DNA of 64,000 bases from Ehretia macrophylla (Eukaryota > Streptophyta > Magnoliopsida > Boraginales > Ehretiaceae). Under the pieces are notes generated by a model. It saw only the letters and a program-made list of their open reading frames with translations. It was not told the origin of the DNA and did no database searches. Numbering within the stretch: the first letter of the stretch is position 1; each line of letters begins with the position of its first letter. This document shows, in pieces, positions 1-12,575 of this stretch. The DNA is taken from positions 2,328,501 through 2,392,500 of the forward strand of contig CM075780.1 of assembly GCA_037974665.1 (NCBI GenBank), in the 5' to 3' direction. The position numbers and the translations under genes are program-made.

Positions 1-381
1 GTTGTCGTCCTTTTAACAGCTCAGGATGTACGATCCGGGACAGAAAAACAGAGCAAAAGAAGAAAAGTGGCCCGAAACTAATGAAAACGTTCGATTTTGA
101 GCTCCGAAAATGGCACAGCGAGCTAGCTGGCTGCCCCCGCCGTAGAGCTCTTAGAGAGATTTCCAACGGTATGCTGTGCGCCTTGTAACTCCTTACAGAT
201 CAAAAGTTATGGGCACCGGAGCGACGGAGACCTGGTCACAAGCCCTACGCCCTCGGTTTACGGGCCCTGCCTCCACGTGAAAAGAAGTTGCCGTGCCCAA
301 GGTGCCGTGGGATTCGATAATAGAAATGTGGTGGGTAAAGTATCTTGGCAACCCTAACCGGAGCAAAAAAAATTGAAAAGG
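1..381 (-). other. Partial 5S intergenic spacer at left edge
   Basis: This is the 3' spacer of copy 1, cut by the window edge. It contains the palindromic AGCTCT motif, the 37-bp block, a CACGTG box and the telo-box AACCCTAA in the usual order. No gene is seen. Confidence 0.9.
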
Positions 382-500
382 GGGGTGCAACACGAGGACT
401 TCCCAGGGGGTCACCCATCCTAGTACTACTTTCGCCCAAGCACGCTTAACTTCGGAGTTCTGATGGGATCCGGTGCATTAGTGCTGGTATGATCGCACCC
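382..500 (-). rRNA. 5S rRNA copy 1
   Basis: Full-length 119-nt 5S gene, the RNA of the central protuberance of the large ribosomal subunit, made by RNA polymerase III. Ends pair as helix I. The internal promoter is readable as box A (about 50-64), intermediate element (67-72) and box C (80-97). Variant: G70A, in the intermediate element. Its 3' spacer shares a CCGTGCCC variant with copies 7 and 13, which marks the six-unit higher-order repeat. Confidence 0.96.
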
Positions 501-1021
501 GTCATGTTGAGGGCACAATTCCTTTATGTGTTAACGGTTCACATTCCCAGCCTAGAGATATGGCCCATTCAAAAGGCCCAATGGGCTTAACGACAACCCA
601 TCCGCTAGAACAACGCAGCATCCTCGCAAGACGTGATATCGACGCATTGTAGGGTCCTCTAATGTGCTGCGAGTAAGGTTGTCGTCCTTTTAACAGCTCA
701 CGACGTACGATCCAGGACGGAAAAAGAGAGAAAAAGAATAAAAGTGGCACGAAACTGATGAAAACGTTCGATTTTGAGCTCCGAAAAGGGTAAAGCGAGC
801 TAGCTAGCTGCCCCCGTCGTAAAGCTCTCAGAGAGCTTTCCAACGGTATGCTGTGCGCCTCGTAACTCCTTACGTATCAAAAGTTATGGGCACCGGTTTG
901 CGGGCCCAGCCTCCATGTGAAGAGAAGTTGTCTTGCCCAAGGTACCGTGGTATTCGATAATAGAAATGTGGTGGGTAAAGTATCTTGGTAACCCTAACCG
1001 GAACAAAAAAAATTGAAAAGG

Positions 1022-1140
1022 GGGGTGCAACACGAGGACTTCCCAGGGGCTCACCCATCCTAGTACTACTCTCGCCCAAGCACGCTTAACTTCGGAGTTC
1101 TGATGGGATCCGGTGCATTAGTGCTGGTATGATCGCACCC
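1022..1140 (-). rRNA. 5S rRNA copy 2 (640-bp unit)
   Basis: Variant C91G in box C, shared with copies 3, 8 and 9. The 3' spacer lacks the 37-bp block and carries CATGTG. Counterpart of copy 8 in the next higher-order block. Confidence 0.95.
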
Positions 1141-1698
1141 GTCATGTTGAGGGCACAATTCCTTTATGTGATAACGGTTCACAGTCCCAGCCTAGAGATA
1201 TGGCCCATTCAAAAGGCCCAATGGGCTTAACGACAACCCATCCGCTTCAACAACGCAGCATCCTCGCAAGACGTGATATCGACGCATTGTAGGGTTCTCT
1301 AATGTGCCGCAAGTAAGGTTGTCGTCCTTTTAACAGCTCACGACGTACGATCCAGGACGGAAAAACAAAGCAAGAGAAGAAAAGTGGCCCGAAACTGATG
1401 AAAAGGTTTGATTTTGAGCTCCGAAAAGGGCACAGCGAGCTAGCTAGCTGTCCCCGTCGTAGAGCTCTCAGAGAGCTTTCCAACGGTATGCTGTGCGCCT
1501 CGTAACTCCTTACGGATCAAAAGTTATGGGCACCGGAGCGACGGAGACCTGGTCACAAGCCCTACGCCCTCGGTTTGCTGGCCCAGCCTCCACGTGAAGA
1601 GAAGTTGTCTTGCCCAAGGTACCGTGGTATTCGATAATAGAAATGTGGTGGGTAAAGTATCTTGGTAACCCTAACCGGAACAAAAAAAATTGAAAAGG

Positions 1699-1817
1699 GG
1701 GGTGCAACACGAGGACTTCCCAGGGGCTCACCCATCCTAGTACTACTCTCGCCCAAGCACGCTTAACTTCGGAGTTCTGATGGGATCCGGTGCATTAGTG
1801 CTGGCATGATCGCACCC
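1699..1817 (-). rRNA. 5S rRNA copy 3
   Basis: Variants C91G (box C) and A13G. Counterpart of copy 9 one higher-order period away. Confidence 0.95.
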
Positions 1818-2375
1818 GTCATGTTGAGGGAACAATTCCTTTATGTGATAATGGTTCACAGTCCCAGCCTAGAGATATGGCCCATTCAAAAGGCCCAATG
1901 GGCTTAACGACAACCCATCCGCTTCAACAACGTAGCATCCTCGCAGTACGTGATATCGACGCATTGTAGGGTCCTCTAATGTGCCGCGAGTAAGGTTGTC
2001 GTCCTTTTAACAGCTCACGACGTACGATCCGGGACGGAAAAACAGAGCAAAAGAAGAAAAGTGGCCCGAAACTGATGAAAACGTTCGATTTTGAGCTCCG
2101 AAAAGGGCACAGCGAGTTAGCTCGCTGTCCCCGTCGTAGAGCTCTCAGAGAGCTTTCCAACGGTATGCTGTGCGCCTCGTAACTCCTTACGGATCAAAAG
2201 TTATGGGCACCGGAGCGACGGAGACCTGGTCACAAGCCCTACGCCCTCGGTTTGCTGGCCCAGCCTCCACGTGAAGAGAAGTTGTCTTGCCCAAGGTGCC
2301 GTGGGATTCGATAATAGAAATGTGGTGGGTAAAGTATCTTGGCAACCCTAACCGGAGCAAAAAAAATTGAAAAGG

Positions 2376-2494
2376 GGGGTGCAACACGAGGACTTCCCTG
2401 GGGGTCACACATCCTAGTACTACTCTCGCCCAAGCACGCTTAACTTCGGAGTTCTGATAGGATCCGGTGCATTAGTGCTGGTATGATCGCACCC
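2376..2494 (-). rRNA. 5S rRNA copy 4 (box C variants)
   Basis: Variants T96A and G86T in box C, and C36T. Two changes in the TFIIIA-binding box C make normal transcription doubtful. T96A is shared with copies 10 and 61. Confidence 0.93.
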
Positions 2495-3052
2495 GTCATG
2501 TTGAGGGCACAATTCCTTTATGAGTTAACGGTTCACATTCCCAACCTAGAGATATAGCCCATTCAAAAGGCCCAATGGGCTTAACGACAACCCATCCGCT
2601 TGAACAACGCAGCATCCTTGCAAGACGTGATATCGACGCATTGTAGGGTCCTCTAATGTGCCGCGAGTAAGGTTGTCGTCCTTTTAACAGCTCAGGACGT
2701 ACGATCCGGGACGGAAAAACAGAGCAAAAGAAGAAAAGTGGCCCGAAACTAATGAAAACGTTCGATTTTGAGCTACAAAAAGGGCACAACGAGCTAGCTG
2801 GCAGCCCCCGTCGTAGAGCTCTCAGAGAGCTTTCCAACGGTATGCTGTGCGCCTCGTAACTCCTTACGGATCAAAAGTTATGGGCACCGGAGCGACGGAG
2901 ACTTGGTCACAAGCCCTACGCCCTCGGTTTGCGGGCCCAGCCTCCACGTGAAGAGAAGTTGTCTTGCCCAAGGTGCCGTGGGATTCGATAATAGAAATGT
3001 GGTGGGTAAAGTATCTTGGCAACCCTAACCGGAGCAAAAAAAATTTAAAAGG

Positions 3053-3171
3053 GGGGTGCAACACGAGGACTTCCCAGGGGGTCACCCATCCTAGTACTAC
3101 TCTCACCCAAGCACGCTTAACTTCGGAGTTCTGATGGGATCCGGTGCATTAGTGCTGGTATGATCGCACCC
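3053..3171 (-). rRNA. 5S rRNA copy 5
   Basis: Variant C67T at a CpG in the intermediate element, shared with copies 11, 12, 14 and 15. The T-tract after the gene reads TTTTAAATTT and onward here. Confidence 0.95.
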
Positions 3172-3729
3172 GTCATGTTGAGGGCACAATTCTTTTATGT
3201 GTTAACGGTTCACAGTCCCAGCCTAGAGATATGGCCCATTCAAAAGGTCCAATGGGCTTAACGACAACCCATCCACTTCAACAACGCTGCATCCTCGCAA
3301 GACGTGATATCGACGAATTGTAGGGTCCTCTAATGTGCCGCGAGTAAGGTTGTCGTCCTTTTAATAGCTCACGACGTGCGATCCGGGACGGAAAAACAGA
3401 GCAAAAGAAGAAAAGTGGCCCGAAACTGATGAAAGGGTTCGATTTTGAGCTCCGAAAAGGGCACAGTGAGCTAGCTCGCTGTCCCCGTCGTAGAGCTCTC
3501 AGAGAGCTTTCCAACGGTATGCTGTGCGCCTCGTAACTCCTTACGGATCAAAAGTTATGGGCACCGGAGCGACGGAGACCTGGTCACAAGCCCTACGCCC
3601 TCGGTTTGCTGGCCCAGCCTCCACGAGAAGAGAAGTTGTCTTGCCCAAGGTGCCGTGGGATTCGATAATAGAAATGTAGTGCGTAAAGTATCTTGGCAAC
3701 CCTAACCGGAGCAAAAAAAATTGAAAAGG

Positions 3730-3848
3730 GGGGTGCAACACGAGGACTTCCCAGGGGGTCACCCATCCTAGTACTACTCTCGCCCAAGCACGCTTAACTT
3801 CGGAGTTCTGATGGGATCCGGTGCATTAGTGCTGGTATGATCACACAC
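3730..3848 (-). rRNA. 5S rRNA copy 6
   Basis: Variants C6T (CpG) and G2T, both in helix I and both shared with copy 12. They weaken the terminal stem. Confidence 0.94.
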
Positions 3849-4406
3849 GTCATGTTCAGGGCACAATTCCTTTATGTGTTAACGGTTCACAGTCCCATCC
3901 TAGAGATATGGCCCATTCAAAAGGCCCAATGGGCTTAACGACAACCCATCTGCTTCAACAACGCAGCATCCTCGCAAGACGTGATATCGACGCATTGTAG
4001 GGTCCTCTAATGTGCCGTGAGTAAGGTTGTCGTCCTTTTAACAGCTCAGGACGTACGATCCGGGACAGAAAAACAGAGCAAAAGAAGAAAAGTGGACCGA
4101 AACTAATGAAAACGTTCGATTTTGAGCTCCGAAAATGGCACAGCGTGCTAGCTGGCTACCCCCGTCGTAGAGCTCTTAGAGAGCTTTCCAACGGTATGCT
4201 GTGCGCCTTGTAACTCCTTACGGTTCAAAAGGTATGGGCACCGGAGCGACGGAGACCTGGTCACAAGCCCTACGCCCTCGGTTTGCGGGCCCTGCCTCCA
4301 CGTGAAGAGAAGTTGCCGTGCCCAAGGTGCCGTGGGATTCGATAATAGAAATGTGGTGGGTAAAGTATCTTGGCAACCCTAACCGGAGCAAAAAAAATTG
4401 AAAAGG

Positions 4407-4525
4407 GGGGTGCAACACGAGGACTTCCCAGGGGGTCACCCATCCTAGTACTACTCTCGCCCAAGCACGCTTAACTTCGGAGTTCTGATGGGATCCGGTG
4501 CATTAGTGCTGGTATGATCGCACCC
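4407..4525 (-). rRNA. 5S rRNA copy 7 (consensus)
   Basis: Matches the window consensus at every position by my reading. First gene of the second 4,025-bp higher-order block. Confidence 0.97.
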
Positions 4526-5046
4526 GTCATGTTGAGGGCACAATTCCTTTATGAGTTAATGGTTCACATTCCCAGCCTAGAGATATGGCCAATTCAAAAG
4601 GCCCAATGGGCTTAACGACAACCCATCCGCTAGAACAACGCAGCATCCTCGCAAGACGTGATATCGACGCATTGTAGGGTCCTCTAATGTGCTGCGAGTA
4701 AGGTTGTCGTCCTTTTAACAGCTCACGACGTACGATCCAGGACGGAAAAAGAGAGCAAAAGAAGAAAAGTGGCACGAAACTGATGAAAACGTTCGATTTT
4801 CAGCTCCAAAAAGGGTAAAGCGAGCTAGCTAGCTGCCCCCGTCGTAAAGCTCTCAGAGAGCTTTCCAACGGTATGCTGTGCGCCTCGTAACTCCTTACGT
4901 ATCAAAAGTTATGGGCACAGGTTTGCGGGCCCAGCCTCCATGTGAAGAGAAGTTGTCTTGCCCAAGGTACCGTGGTATTCGATAATAGAAATGTGGTGGG
5001 TAAAGTATCTTGGTAACCCTAACCGGAACAAAAAAAATTGAAAAGG

Positions 5047-5165
5047 GGGGTGCAACACGAGGACTTCCCAGGGGCTCACCCATCCTAGTACTACTCTCGC
5101 CCAAGCACGCTTAACTTCGGAGTTCTGATGGGATCCGGTGCATTAGTGCTGGTATGATCGCACCC
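5047..5165 (-). rRNA. 5S rRNA copy 8 (640-bp unit)
   Basis: Variant C91G in box C. The 3' spacer lacks the 37-bp block and carries CATGTG, as in copy 2, its counterpart. Confidence 0.95.
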
Positions 5166-5723
5166 GTCATGTTGAGGGCACAATTCCTTTATGTGATAAC
5201 GGTTCACAGTCCCAGCCTAGAGATATGGCCCATTCAAAAGGCCCAATGGGCTTAACGACAACCCATCCGCTTCAACAACGCAGCATCCTCGCAAGACGTG
5301 ATATCGACGCATTGTAGGGTTCTCTAATGTGCCGCAAGTAAGGTTGTCGTCCTTTTAACAGCTCACGACGTACGATCCAGGACGGAAAAACAGAGCAAGA
5401 GAAGAAAAGTGGCCCGAAACTGATGAAAAGGTTTGATTTTGAGCTCCGAAAAGGGCATAGCGAGCTAGCTAGCTGTCCCCGTCGTAGAGCTCTCAGAGAG
5501 CTTTCCAACGGTATGCTGTGCGCCTCGTAACTCCTTACGAATCAAAAGTTATGGGCACCGGAGCGACGGAGACCTGGTCACAAGCCCTACGCCCTCGGTT
5601 TGCTGGCCCAGCCTCCACGTGAAGCGAAGTTGTCTTGCCCAAGGTACCGTGGTATTCGATAATAGAAATGTGGTGGGTAAAGTATCTTGGTAACCCTAAC
5701 CGGAACAAAAAAAATTGAAAAGG

Positions 5724-5842
5724 GGGGTGCAACACGAGGACTTCCCAGGGGCTCACCCATCCTAGTACTACTCTCGCCCAAGCACGCTTAACTTCGGAGT
5801 TCTGATGGGATCCGGTGCATTAGTGCTGGTATGATCGCACCC
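5724..5842 (-). rRNA. 5S rRNA copy 9
   Basis: Single variant C91G in box C. Counterpart of copy 3. Confidence 0.95.
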
Positions 5843-6400
5843 GTCATGTTGAGGGCACAATTCCTTTATGTGATAATGGTTCACAGTCCCAGCCTAGAGA
5901 TATGGCCCATTCAAAAGGCCCAATGGGCTTAACGACAACCCATCCGCTTCAACAACGTAGCATCATCGCAGTACGTGATATCGACGCATTGTAGGGTCCT
6001 CTAATGTGCCACGAGTAAGGTTGTCGTCCTTTTAACAGCTCACGACGTACGATCCGGGACGAAAAAACAGAGAAAAAGAAGAAAAGTGGCCCGAAACTAA
6101 TGATAACGTTCGATTTTGAGCTCCGAAAAGGGCACAGCGAGTTAGCTGGCTATCCCCGTCGTAGAGCTCTCAGAGAGCTTTCCAACGGTATGCTGTGCGC
6201 CTCGTAACTCCTTACGGATCAAAAGTTATGGGCACCAGAGCGACGGAGACCTGGTCACAAGCCCTACGCCCTCGGTTTGCTGGCCCAGCCTCCACGTGAA
6301 GAGAAGTTGTCTTGCCCAAGGTGCCGTGGGATTCGATAATAGAAATGTGGTGGGTAAAGTATCTTGGCAACCCTAACCGGAGCAAAAATAATTGAAAAGG

Positions 6401-6519
6401 GGGGTGCAACACGAGGACTTACCTGGGGGTCACCCATCCTAGTACTACTCTCGCCCAAGCACGCTTAACTTCGGAGTTCTGATGGGATCCGGTGCATTAG
6501 TGCTGGTATGATCGCACCC
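6401..6519 (-). rRNA. 5S rRNA copy 10
   Basis: Variants T96A (box C) and G99T. The base at -1 is T instead of C and the T8 terminator run is interrupted. Counterpart of copy 4. Confidence 0.93.
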
Positions 6520-7077
6520 ATCATGTTGAGGGCACAATTCCTTTATGAGTTAACGGTTCACATTCCCAGCCTAGAGATATAGCCCATTCAAAAGGCCCAA
6601 TGGGCTTAACGACAACCCATCCGCTTGAACAACGCAGCATCCTTGCAAGACGTGATATCGACGCATTGTAGGGTCCTCTAATGTGCCGCGAGTAAGGTTG
6701 TCGTCCTTTTAACAGCTCAGGACGTACGTTCCGGGACGGAAAAACAGAGCAAAAGAAGAAAAGTGGCCCGAAACTAATGAAAACGTTCGATTTTGAGCTA
6801 CAAAAAGGGCACAACGAGCTAGCTGGCAGCCCCCGTCGTAGAGCTCTCAGAGAGCTTTCCAACGGTATGCTGTGCGCCTCGTAACTCCTTACGGATCAAA
6901 AGTTATGGGCACCGGAGCGACGGGGACCTGGTCACAAGCCCTACGCCCTCGGTTTGCGGGCCCAGCCTCCACGTGAAGAGAAGTTGTCTTGCCCAAGGTG
7001 CCGTGGGATTCGATAATAGAAATGTGGTGGGTAAAGTATCTTGGCAACCCTAACCGGAGCAAAAAAAATTGAAAAGG

Positions 7078-7196
7078 GGGGTGCAACACGAGGATTTCCC
7101 AGGGGGTCACCCATCCTAGTACTACTCTCAACCAAGCACGCTTAACTTTGGAGTTCTGATGGGATCCGGTGCATTAGTGCTGGTATGATCGCACCC
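7078..7196 (-). rRNA. 5S rRNA copy 11 (four variants)
   Basis: Variants G102A, C67T, G66T and G48A. C67T and G48A are at CpG sites. Changes in and beside the intermediate element suggest a weak or silent gene. Confidence 0.92.
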
Positions 7197-7754
7197 GTCA
7201 TGTTGAGGGCACAATTCTTTTATGTGTTAACGGTTCACAGTCCCAGCCTAGAGATATGGCCCATTCAAAAGGTCCAATGGGCTTAACGACAACCCATCCA
7301 CTTCAACAACGCTGCATCCTCTTAAGACGTGATATCGACGCATTGTAGGGTCCTCTAATGTGCCGCGAGTAAGGTTGTCGTCCTTTTAATAGCTCACGAC
7401 GTACGATCCGGGACTGAAAAACAGAGCAAAAGAAGAAAAGTGGCCCGAAACTAATGAAAACGTTCGATTTTGAGCTACAAAAAGGGCACAACGAGCTAGC
7501 TAGCTGCCCCCGTCGTAGAGCTCTCAGAGAGCTTTCCAACGGTATGCTGTGCGCCTCGTAACTCCTTACGGATCAAAAGTTATGGGCACCGGAGCGACGG
7601 AGACCTGGTCACAAGCCCTACGCCCTCGGTTTGCTGGCCCAGCCTCCACGTGAAGAGAAGTTGTCTTGCCCAAGGTGCCGTGGGATTCGATAATAGAAAT
7701 GTGGTGGGTAAAGTATCTTGGCAACCCTAACCGGAGCAAAAAAAATTGAAAAGG

Positions 7755-7873
7755 GGGGTGCAACACGAGGACTTCCCAGGGGGTCACCCATCCTTGTACT
7801 ACTCTCACCCAAGCACGCTTAACTTCGGAGTTCTGATGGGATCCGGTGCATTAGTGCTGGTATGATCACACAC
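7755..7873 (-). rRNA. 5S rRNA copy 12
   Basis: Variants T79A, C67T, C6T and G2T. The last two are shared with copy 6, and C67T with copies 5 and 11. Confidence 0.93.
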
Positions 7874-8431
7874 GTCATGTTCAGGGCACAATTCCTTTAT
7901 GTGTTAACGGTTCACAGTCCCATCCAAGAGATATGGCCCATTCAAAAGGCCCAATGGGCTTAACGACAACCCATCTGCTTCAACAACGCAGCATCCTCGC
8001 AAGACGTGATATCGACGCATTGTAGGGTCCTCTAATGTGCCGCGAGTAAGGTTGTCGTCCTTTTAACAGCTCAGGACGTACGATCCGGGACAGAAAAACA
8101 GAGCAAAAGAAGAAAAGTTGCCCGAAACTAATGAAAACGTTTGATTTTGAGCTCCGAAAATGGCACAGCGAGCTAGCTGGCTGCCCCCGTCGTAGAGCTC
8201 TTAGAGAGCTTTCCAACGGTATGCTGTGCGCCTTGTAACTCCTTACGGATCAAAAGTTATGGGCACCGGAGCGACGGAGACCTGGTCACAAGCCCTACGC
8301 CCTCGGTTTGCGGGCCCTGCCTCCACGTGAAGAGAAGTTGCCGTGCCCAAGGTGCCGTGGTATTCGATAATAGAAATGTGGTGGGTAAAGTATCTTGGCA
8401 ACCCTAACCGGAGCAAAAAAAATTGAAAAGG

Positions 8432-8550
8432 GGGGTGCAACACGAGGACTTCCCAGGGGGTCACCCATCCTAGTACTACTCTCGCCCAAGCACGCTTAAC
8501 TTCGGAGTTCTGATGGGATCCGGTGCATTAGTTCTGGTATGATCGCACCC
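8432..8550 (-). rRNA. 5S rRNA copy 13
   Basis: Single variant C18A. The spacer shares the CCGTGCCC variant of copies 1 and 7, so a third higher-order block begins here and then departs from the pattern. Confidence 0.95.
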
Positions 8551-9108
8551 GTCATGTTGAGGGCACAATTCCTTTATGTGTTAACGGTTCACATTCCCAG
8601 CCTAGAGATATGGCCCATTCAAAAGGCCCAATGGGCTTAACGACAACCCATCCGCTAGAACAACGCAGCATCCTCGCAAGACGTGATATCGACGCATTGT
8701 AGGGTCCTCTAATGTGCTGCGAGTAAGGTTGTCATCCTTTTAACAGCTCACGACGTACGATCCAGGACGGAAAAACAGAGCAAAAGAAGAAAAGTGGCCC
8801 GAAACTGATGAAAACGTTCGATTTTGAGCTCCGAAAAGGGTAAAGCGAGCTAGCTAACTGCCCCCGTCGTAAAGCTCTCAGAGAGCTTTCCAACGGTATG
8901 CTGTGCACCTCGTAACTCCTTACGTATCAAAAGTTATTGGCACCGGAGCAACGGAGACCTGGTCACAAGCCCTACGCCCTCGGTTTGCAGGCCCAGCCTC
9001 CACGTGAAGAGAAGTTGTCTTGCCCAAGGTACCGTGGGATTCGATAATAGAAATGTGGTGGGTAAAGTATCTTGGCAAACCTAACCGGAGCAAAAAAAAT
9101 TGAAAAGG

Positions 9109-9227
9109 GGGGTGCAACACGAGGACTTCCCAGGGGGTCACCCATCCTAGTACTACTCTCACCCAAGCACGCTTAACTTCGGAGTTCTGATGGGATCCGG
9201 TGCATTAGTGCTGGTATGATCGCACCC
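9109..9227 (-). rRNA. 5S rRNA copy 14
   Basis: Single variant C67T at a CpG in the intermediate element. Confidence 0.95.
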
Positions 9228-9785
9228 GTCATGTTGAGGGCACAATTCCTTTATGTGATAACGGTTCACAGTCCCAGCCTAGAGATATGGCCCATTCAAA
9301 AGGCCCAATGGGCTTAACGACAACCCATCCGCTTCAACAACGCAGCATCCTCGCAAGACGTGATATCGACGCATTGTAGGGTCCTCTAATGTGCCGCAAG
9401 TAAGGTTGTCGTCCTTTTAACAGCTCACGACGTACGATCCAGGACGGAAAAACAGAGCAAGAGAAGAAAAGTGGCCCGAAACTGATGAAAAGGTTTGATT
9501 TTGAGCTCCGAAAAGGGCACAGCGAGCTAGCTAGCTGTCCCCGTCGTAGAGCTCTCAGAGAGCTTTCCAACGGTATGCTGTGCGCCTCGTAACTCCTTAC
9601 GGATCAAAAGTTATTGGCACCGGAGCAACGGAGACCTGGTCACAAGCCCTACGCCCTCGGTTTGCAGGCCCAGCCTCCACGTGAAGAGAAGTTGTCTTGC
9701 CCAAGGTACCGTGGGATTCGATAATAGAAATGTGGTGGGTAAAGTATCTTGGCAACCCTAACCGGAGCAAAAAAAATTGAAAAGG

Positions 9786-9904
9786 GGGGTGCAACACGAG
9801 GACTTCCCAGGGGGTCACCCATCCTAGTACTACTCTCACCCAAGGACGCTTAACTTCGGAGTTCTGATGGGATCCGGTGCATTAGTGCTGGTATGATCGC
9901 ACCC
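9786..9904 (-). rRNA. 5S rRNA copy 15
   Basis: Variants C67T (CpG) and G60C in box A. Confidence 0.94.
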
Positions 9905-10462
9905 GTCATGTTGAGGGCACAATTCTTTTATGTGTTAACGGTTCACAGTCCCAGCCTAGAGATATGGCCCATTCAAAAGGTCCAATGGGCTTAACGACAA
10001 CCCATCCACCTCAACAACGCTCCATCCTCGCAAGACGTGATATCGACGCATTGTAGGGTCCTCTAATGTGCCGCGAGTAAGGTTGTCGTCCTTTTAATAG
10101 CTCACGACGTACGATCCGGGACGGAAAAACAGAGCAAAAGAAGAAAAGTGGCCTGAAACTGATGAAAGGGTTCGATTTTGAGCTCCGAAAAGGGCACAAT
10201 GAGCTAGCTAGCTGCCCCCGTCGTAGAGCTCTCAGAGTGCTTTCCAACGGTATGCTGTGCGCCTAGTAACTCCTTACGGATCAAAAGTTATGGGCACCAG
10301 AGCGACGGAGACCTGGTCACAAGCCCTACGCCCTCGGTTTGCTGGCCCAGCCTCCACGAGAAGAGAAGTTGTCTTGCCCAAGGTGCCGTGGGATTCGATA
10401 ATAGAAATGTGGTGGGTAAAGTACCTTGGCAACCCTAACCGGAGCAAAAAAAATTGAAAAGG

Positions 10463-10581
10463 GGGGTGCAACACGAGGACTTCCCAGGGGGTCACCCATC
10501 CTAGTACTACTCTCGCCCAAGCACGCTTAACTTCGGAGTTCTGATGGGATCCGGTGCATTAGTGCTGGTATTATCGCACCC
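10463..10581 (-). rRNA. 5S rRNA copy 16
   Basis: Single variant C10A. The spacer has the CACGAG form also found beside copy 6. Confidence 0.95.
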
Positions 10582-11139
10582 GTCATGTTGAGGGCACAAT
10601 TCCTTTATGTGTTAACGGTTCACAGTCCCATCCTAGAGATATGGCCCATTCAAAAGGCCCAATGGGCTTAACGACAACCCATCTGCTTCAACAACGCAGC
10701 ATCCTCGCAAGACGTGATATCGACGCATTGTAGGGTCCTCTAATGTGCTGCGAGTAAGGTTGTCGTCCTTTTAACAGCTCAGGACGTACGATCCGGGACA
10801 GAAAAACAGAGCAAAAGAAGAAAAGTGGCCCGAAACTAATGAAAACGTTCGATTTTGAGCTCCGAAAATGGCACAGCGAGCTAGCTGGCTGCCCCCGTCG
10901 TAGAGCTCTCAGAGAGCTTTCCAACGGTATACTGTGCGCCTTGTAACTCCTTACGGATCAAAAGTTATGGGCACCGGAGCGACGGAGACCTGGTCACAAG
11001 CCCTACGCCCTCGGTTTGCGGGCACTGCCTCCACGTGAAGAGAAGTTGCCTCGCCCAAGGTGCCGTGGGATTTGATAATAGAAATGTGGTGGGTAAAGTA
11101 TCTTGGCAACCCTAACCGGAGCAAAAAAAATTGAAAAGG

Positions 11140-11258
11140 GGGGTGCAACACGAGGACTTCCCAGGGGGTCACCCATCCTAGTACTACTCTCGCCCAAGCA
11201 CGCTTAACTTCGGAGTTCTGATGGGATCCGGTGCATTAGTGCTGGTATGATCGCACCC
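11140..11258 (-). rRNA. 5S rRNA copy 17 (consensus)
   Basis: Matches the consensus throughout by my reading. Confidence 0.97.
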
Positions 11259-11816
11259 GTCATGTTGAGAGCACAATTCCTTTATGTGATAACGGCTCAC
11301 AGTCCCAGCCTAGAGATATGGCCCATTCAAAAGGCCCAATGGGCTTAACGACAACCCATCCGCTTGAACAACGCAGCATCCTTGCAAGACGTGATATCGA
11401 CGCATTGTAGGGTCCTCTAATGTGCCGCGAGTAAGGTTGTCGTCCTTTTAACAGCTCAGGACGTACGATCCGGGACGGAAAAACAGAGCAAAAGAAGAAA
11501 AGAGGCCCGAAACTGATGAAAAGGTTCGATTTTGAGCTCCTAAAAGGGCACAGCGAGCTAGCTGGCTGCCCCCGTCGTAGAGCTCTCAGAGAGCTTTCCA
11601 ACGGTATTCTGTGCGCCTCGTAACTCCTTACGGATCAAAAGTTATGGGCACCGGAGCGACGGAGACCTGGTCACAAGCCCTACGCCCTCGGTTTGCGGGC
11701 CCTGCCTCCACGTGAAGAGAAGTTGCCTTGCCCAAGGTGCCGTGGGATTCGATAATAGAAATGTGGTGGGTAAAGTATCTTGGCAACCCTAACCGGAGCA
11801 AAAAAAATTGAAAAGG

Positions 11817-11935
11817 GGGGTGCAACACGAGGACTTCCCAGGGGGTCACCCATCCTAGTACTACTCTTGCCCAAGCACGCTTAACTTCGGAGTTCTGATG
11901 GGATCCGGTGCATTACTGCTGGTATGATCGCACCC
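11817..11935 (-). rRNA. 5S rRNA copy 18
   Basis: Variants G68A (CpG, intermediate element) and C20G. Confidence 0.94.
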
Positions 11936-12456
11936 GTCATGTTGAGGGCACAATTCCTTTATGTGTTAACGGTTCACATTCCCAGCCTAGAGATATGGCC
12001 CATTCAAAAGGCCCAATGGGCTTAACGACAACCCATCCGCTAGAACAACGCAGCATCCTCGCAAGACGTGATATCGACGCATTGTAGGGTCCTCTAATGT
12101 GCTGCGAGTAAGGTGGTCGTCCTTTTAATAGCACACGATGTACGATCCAGGACGGAAAAATAGAGCAAAAGAAGAAAAGTGGCACGAAACTGATGAAAAC
12201 GTTCGATTTTGAGCTCCGAAAAGGGTAAAGCGAGCTAGCTAGCTGCCCCCGTCGTAAAGCTCTCAGAGAGCTTTCCAACGGTATGCTGTGCGCCTCGTAA
12301 CTCCTTACGTATCAAAAGTTATGGGCACCGGTTTGCGGGCCCAGCCTCCATGTGAAGAGAAGTTGTCTTGCCCAAGGTACCGTGGTATTCGATAATAGAA
12401 ATGTGGTGGGTAAAGTATCTTGGTAACCCTAACCGGAGCAAAAAAAATTGAAAAGT

Positions 12457-12575
12457 GGGGTGCAACACGAGGACTTCCCAGGGGGTCACCCATCCTAGTA
12501 CTACTCTCGCCCAAGCACGCTTAACTTCGGAGTTCTGATGGGATCCGGTGCATTAGTGCTGGTATGATCGCACCC
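12457..12575 (-). rRNA. 5S rRNA copy 19 (consensus, 640-bp unit)
   Basis: The gene matches the consensus. The 3' spacer lacks the 37-bp block and carries CATGTG, like copies 2 and 8. Confidence 0.97.

Larger units (their letters stand above)
382..4406 (-). repeat. Higher-order repeat A, block 1 (six units, 4,025 bp)
   Basis: Five 677-bp steps and one 640-bp step. Ordered variants (CCGTGCCC spacer, C91G twice, T96A, C67T, C6T+G2T) reappear at the same offsets in 4407-8431. Confidence 0.8.
4407..8431 (-). repeat. Higher-order repeat A, block 2 (six units, 4,025 bp)
   Basis: Same length and order of marker variants as block 1. Copy 13 after it restarts the pattern, but the next unit is 677 bp, so the third block is incomplete or rearranged. 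Confidence 0.8.

Noticed and set aside
502-843. 113-codon frame in the spacer, repeated in several units
   Set aside because: It is the 78-codon spacer frame extended where a stop happens to be absent. It covers Pol III promoter motifs and has no recognisable domain.
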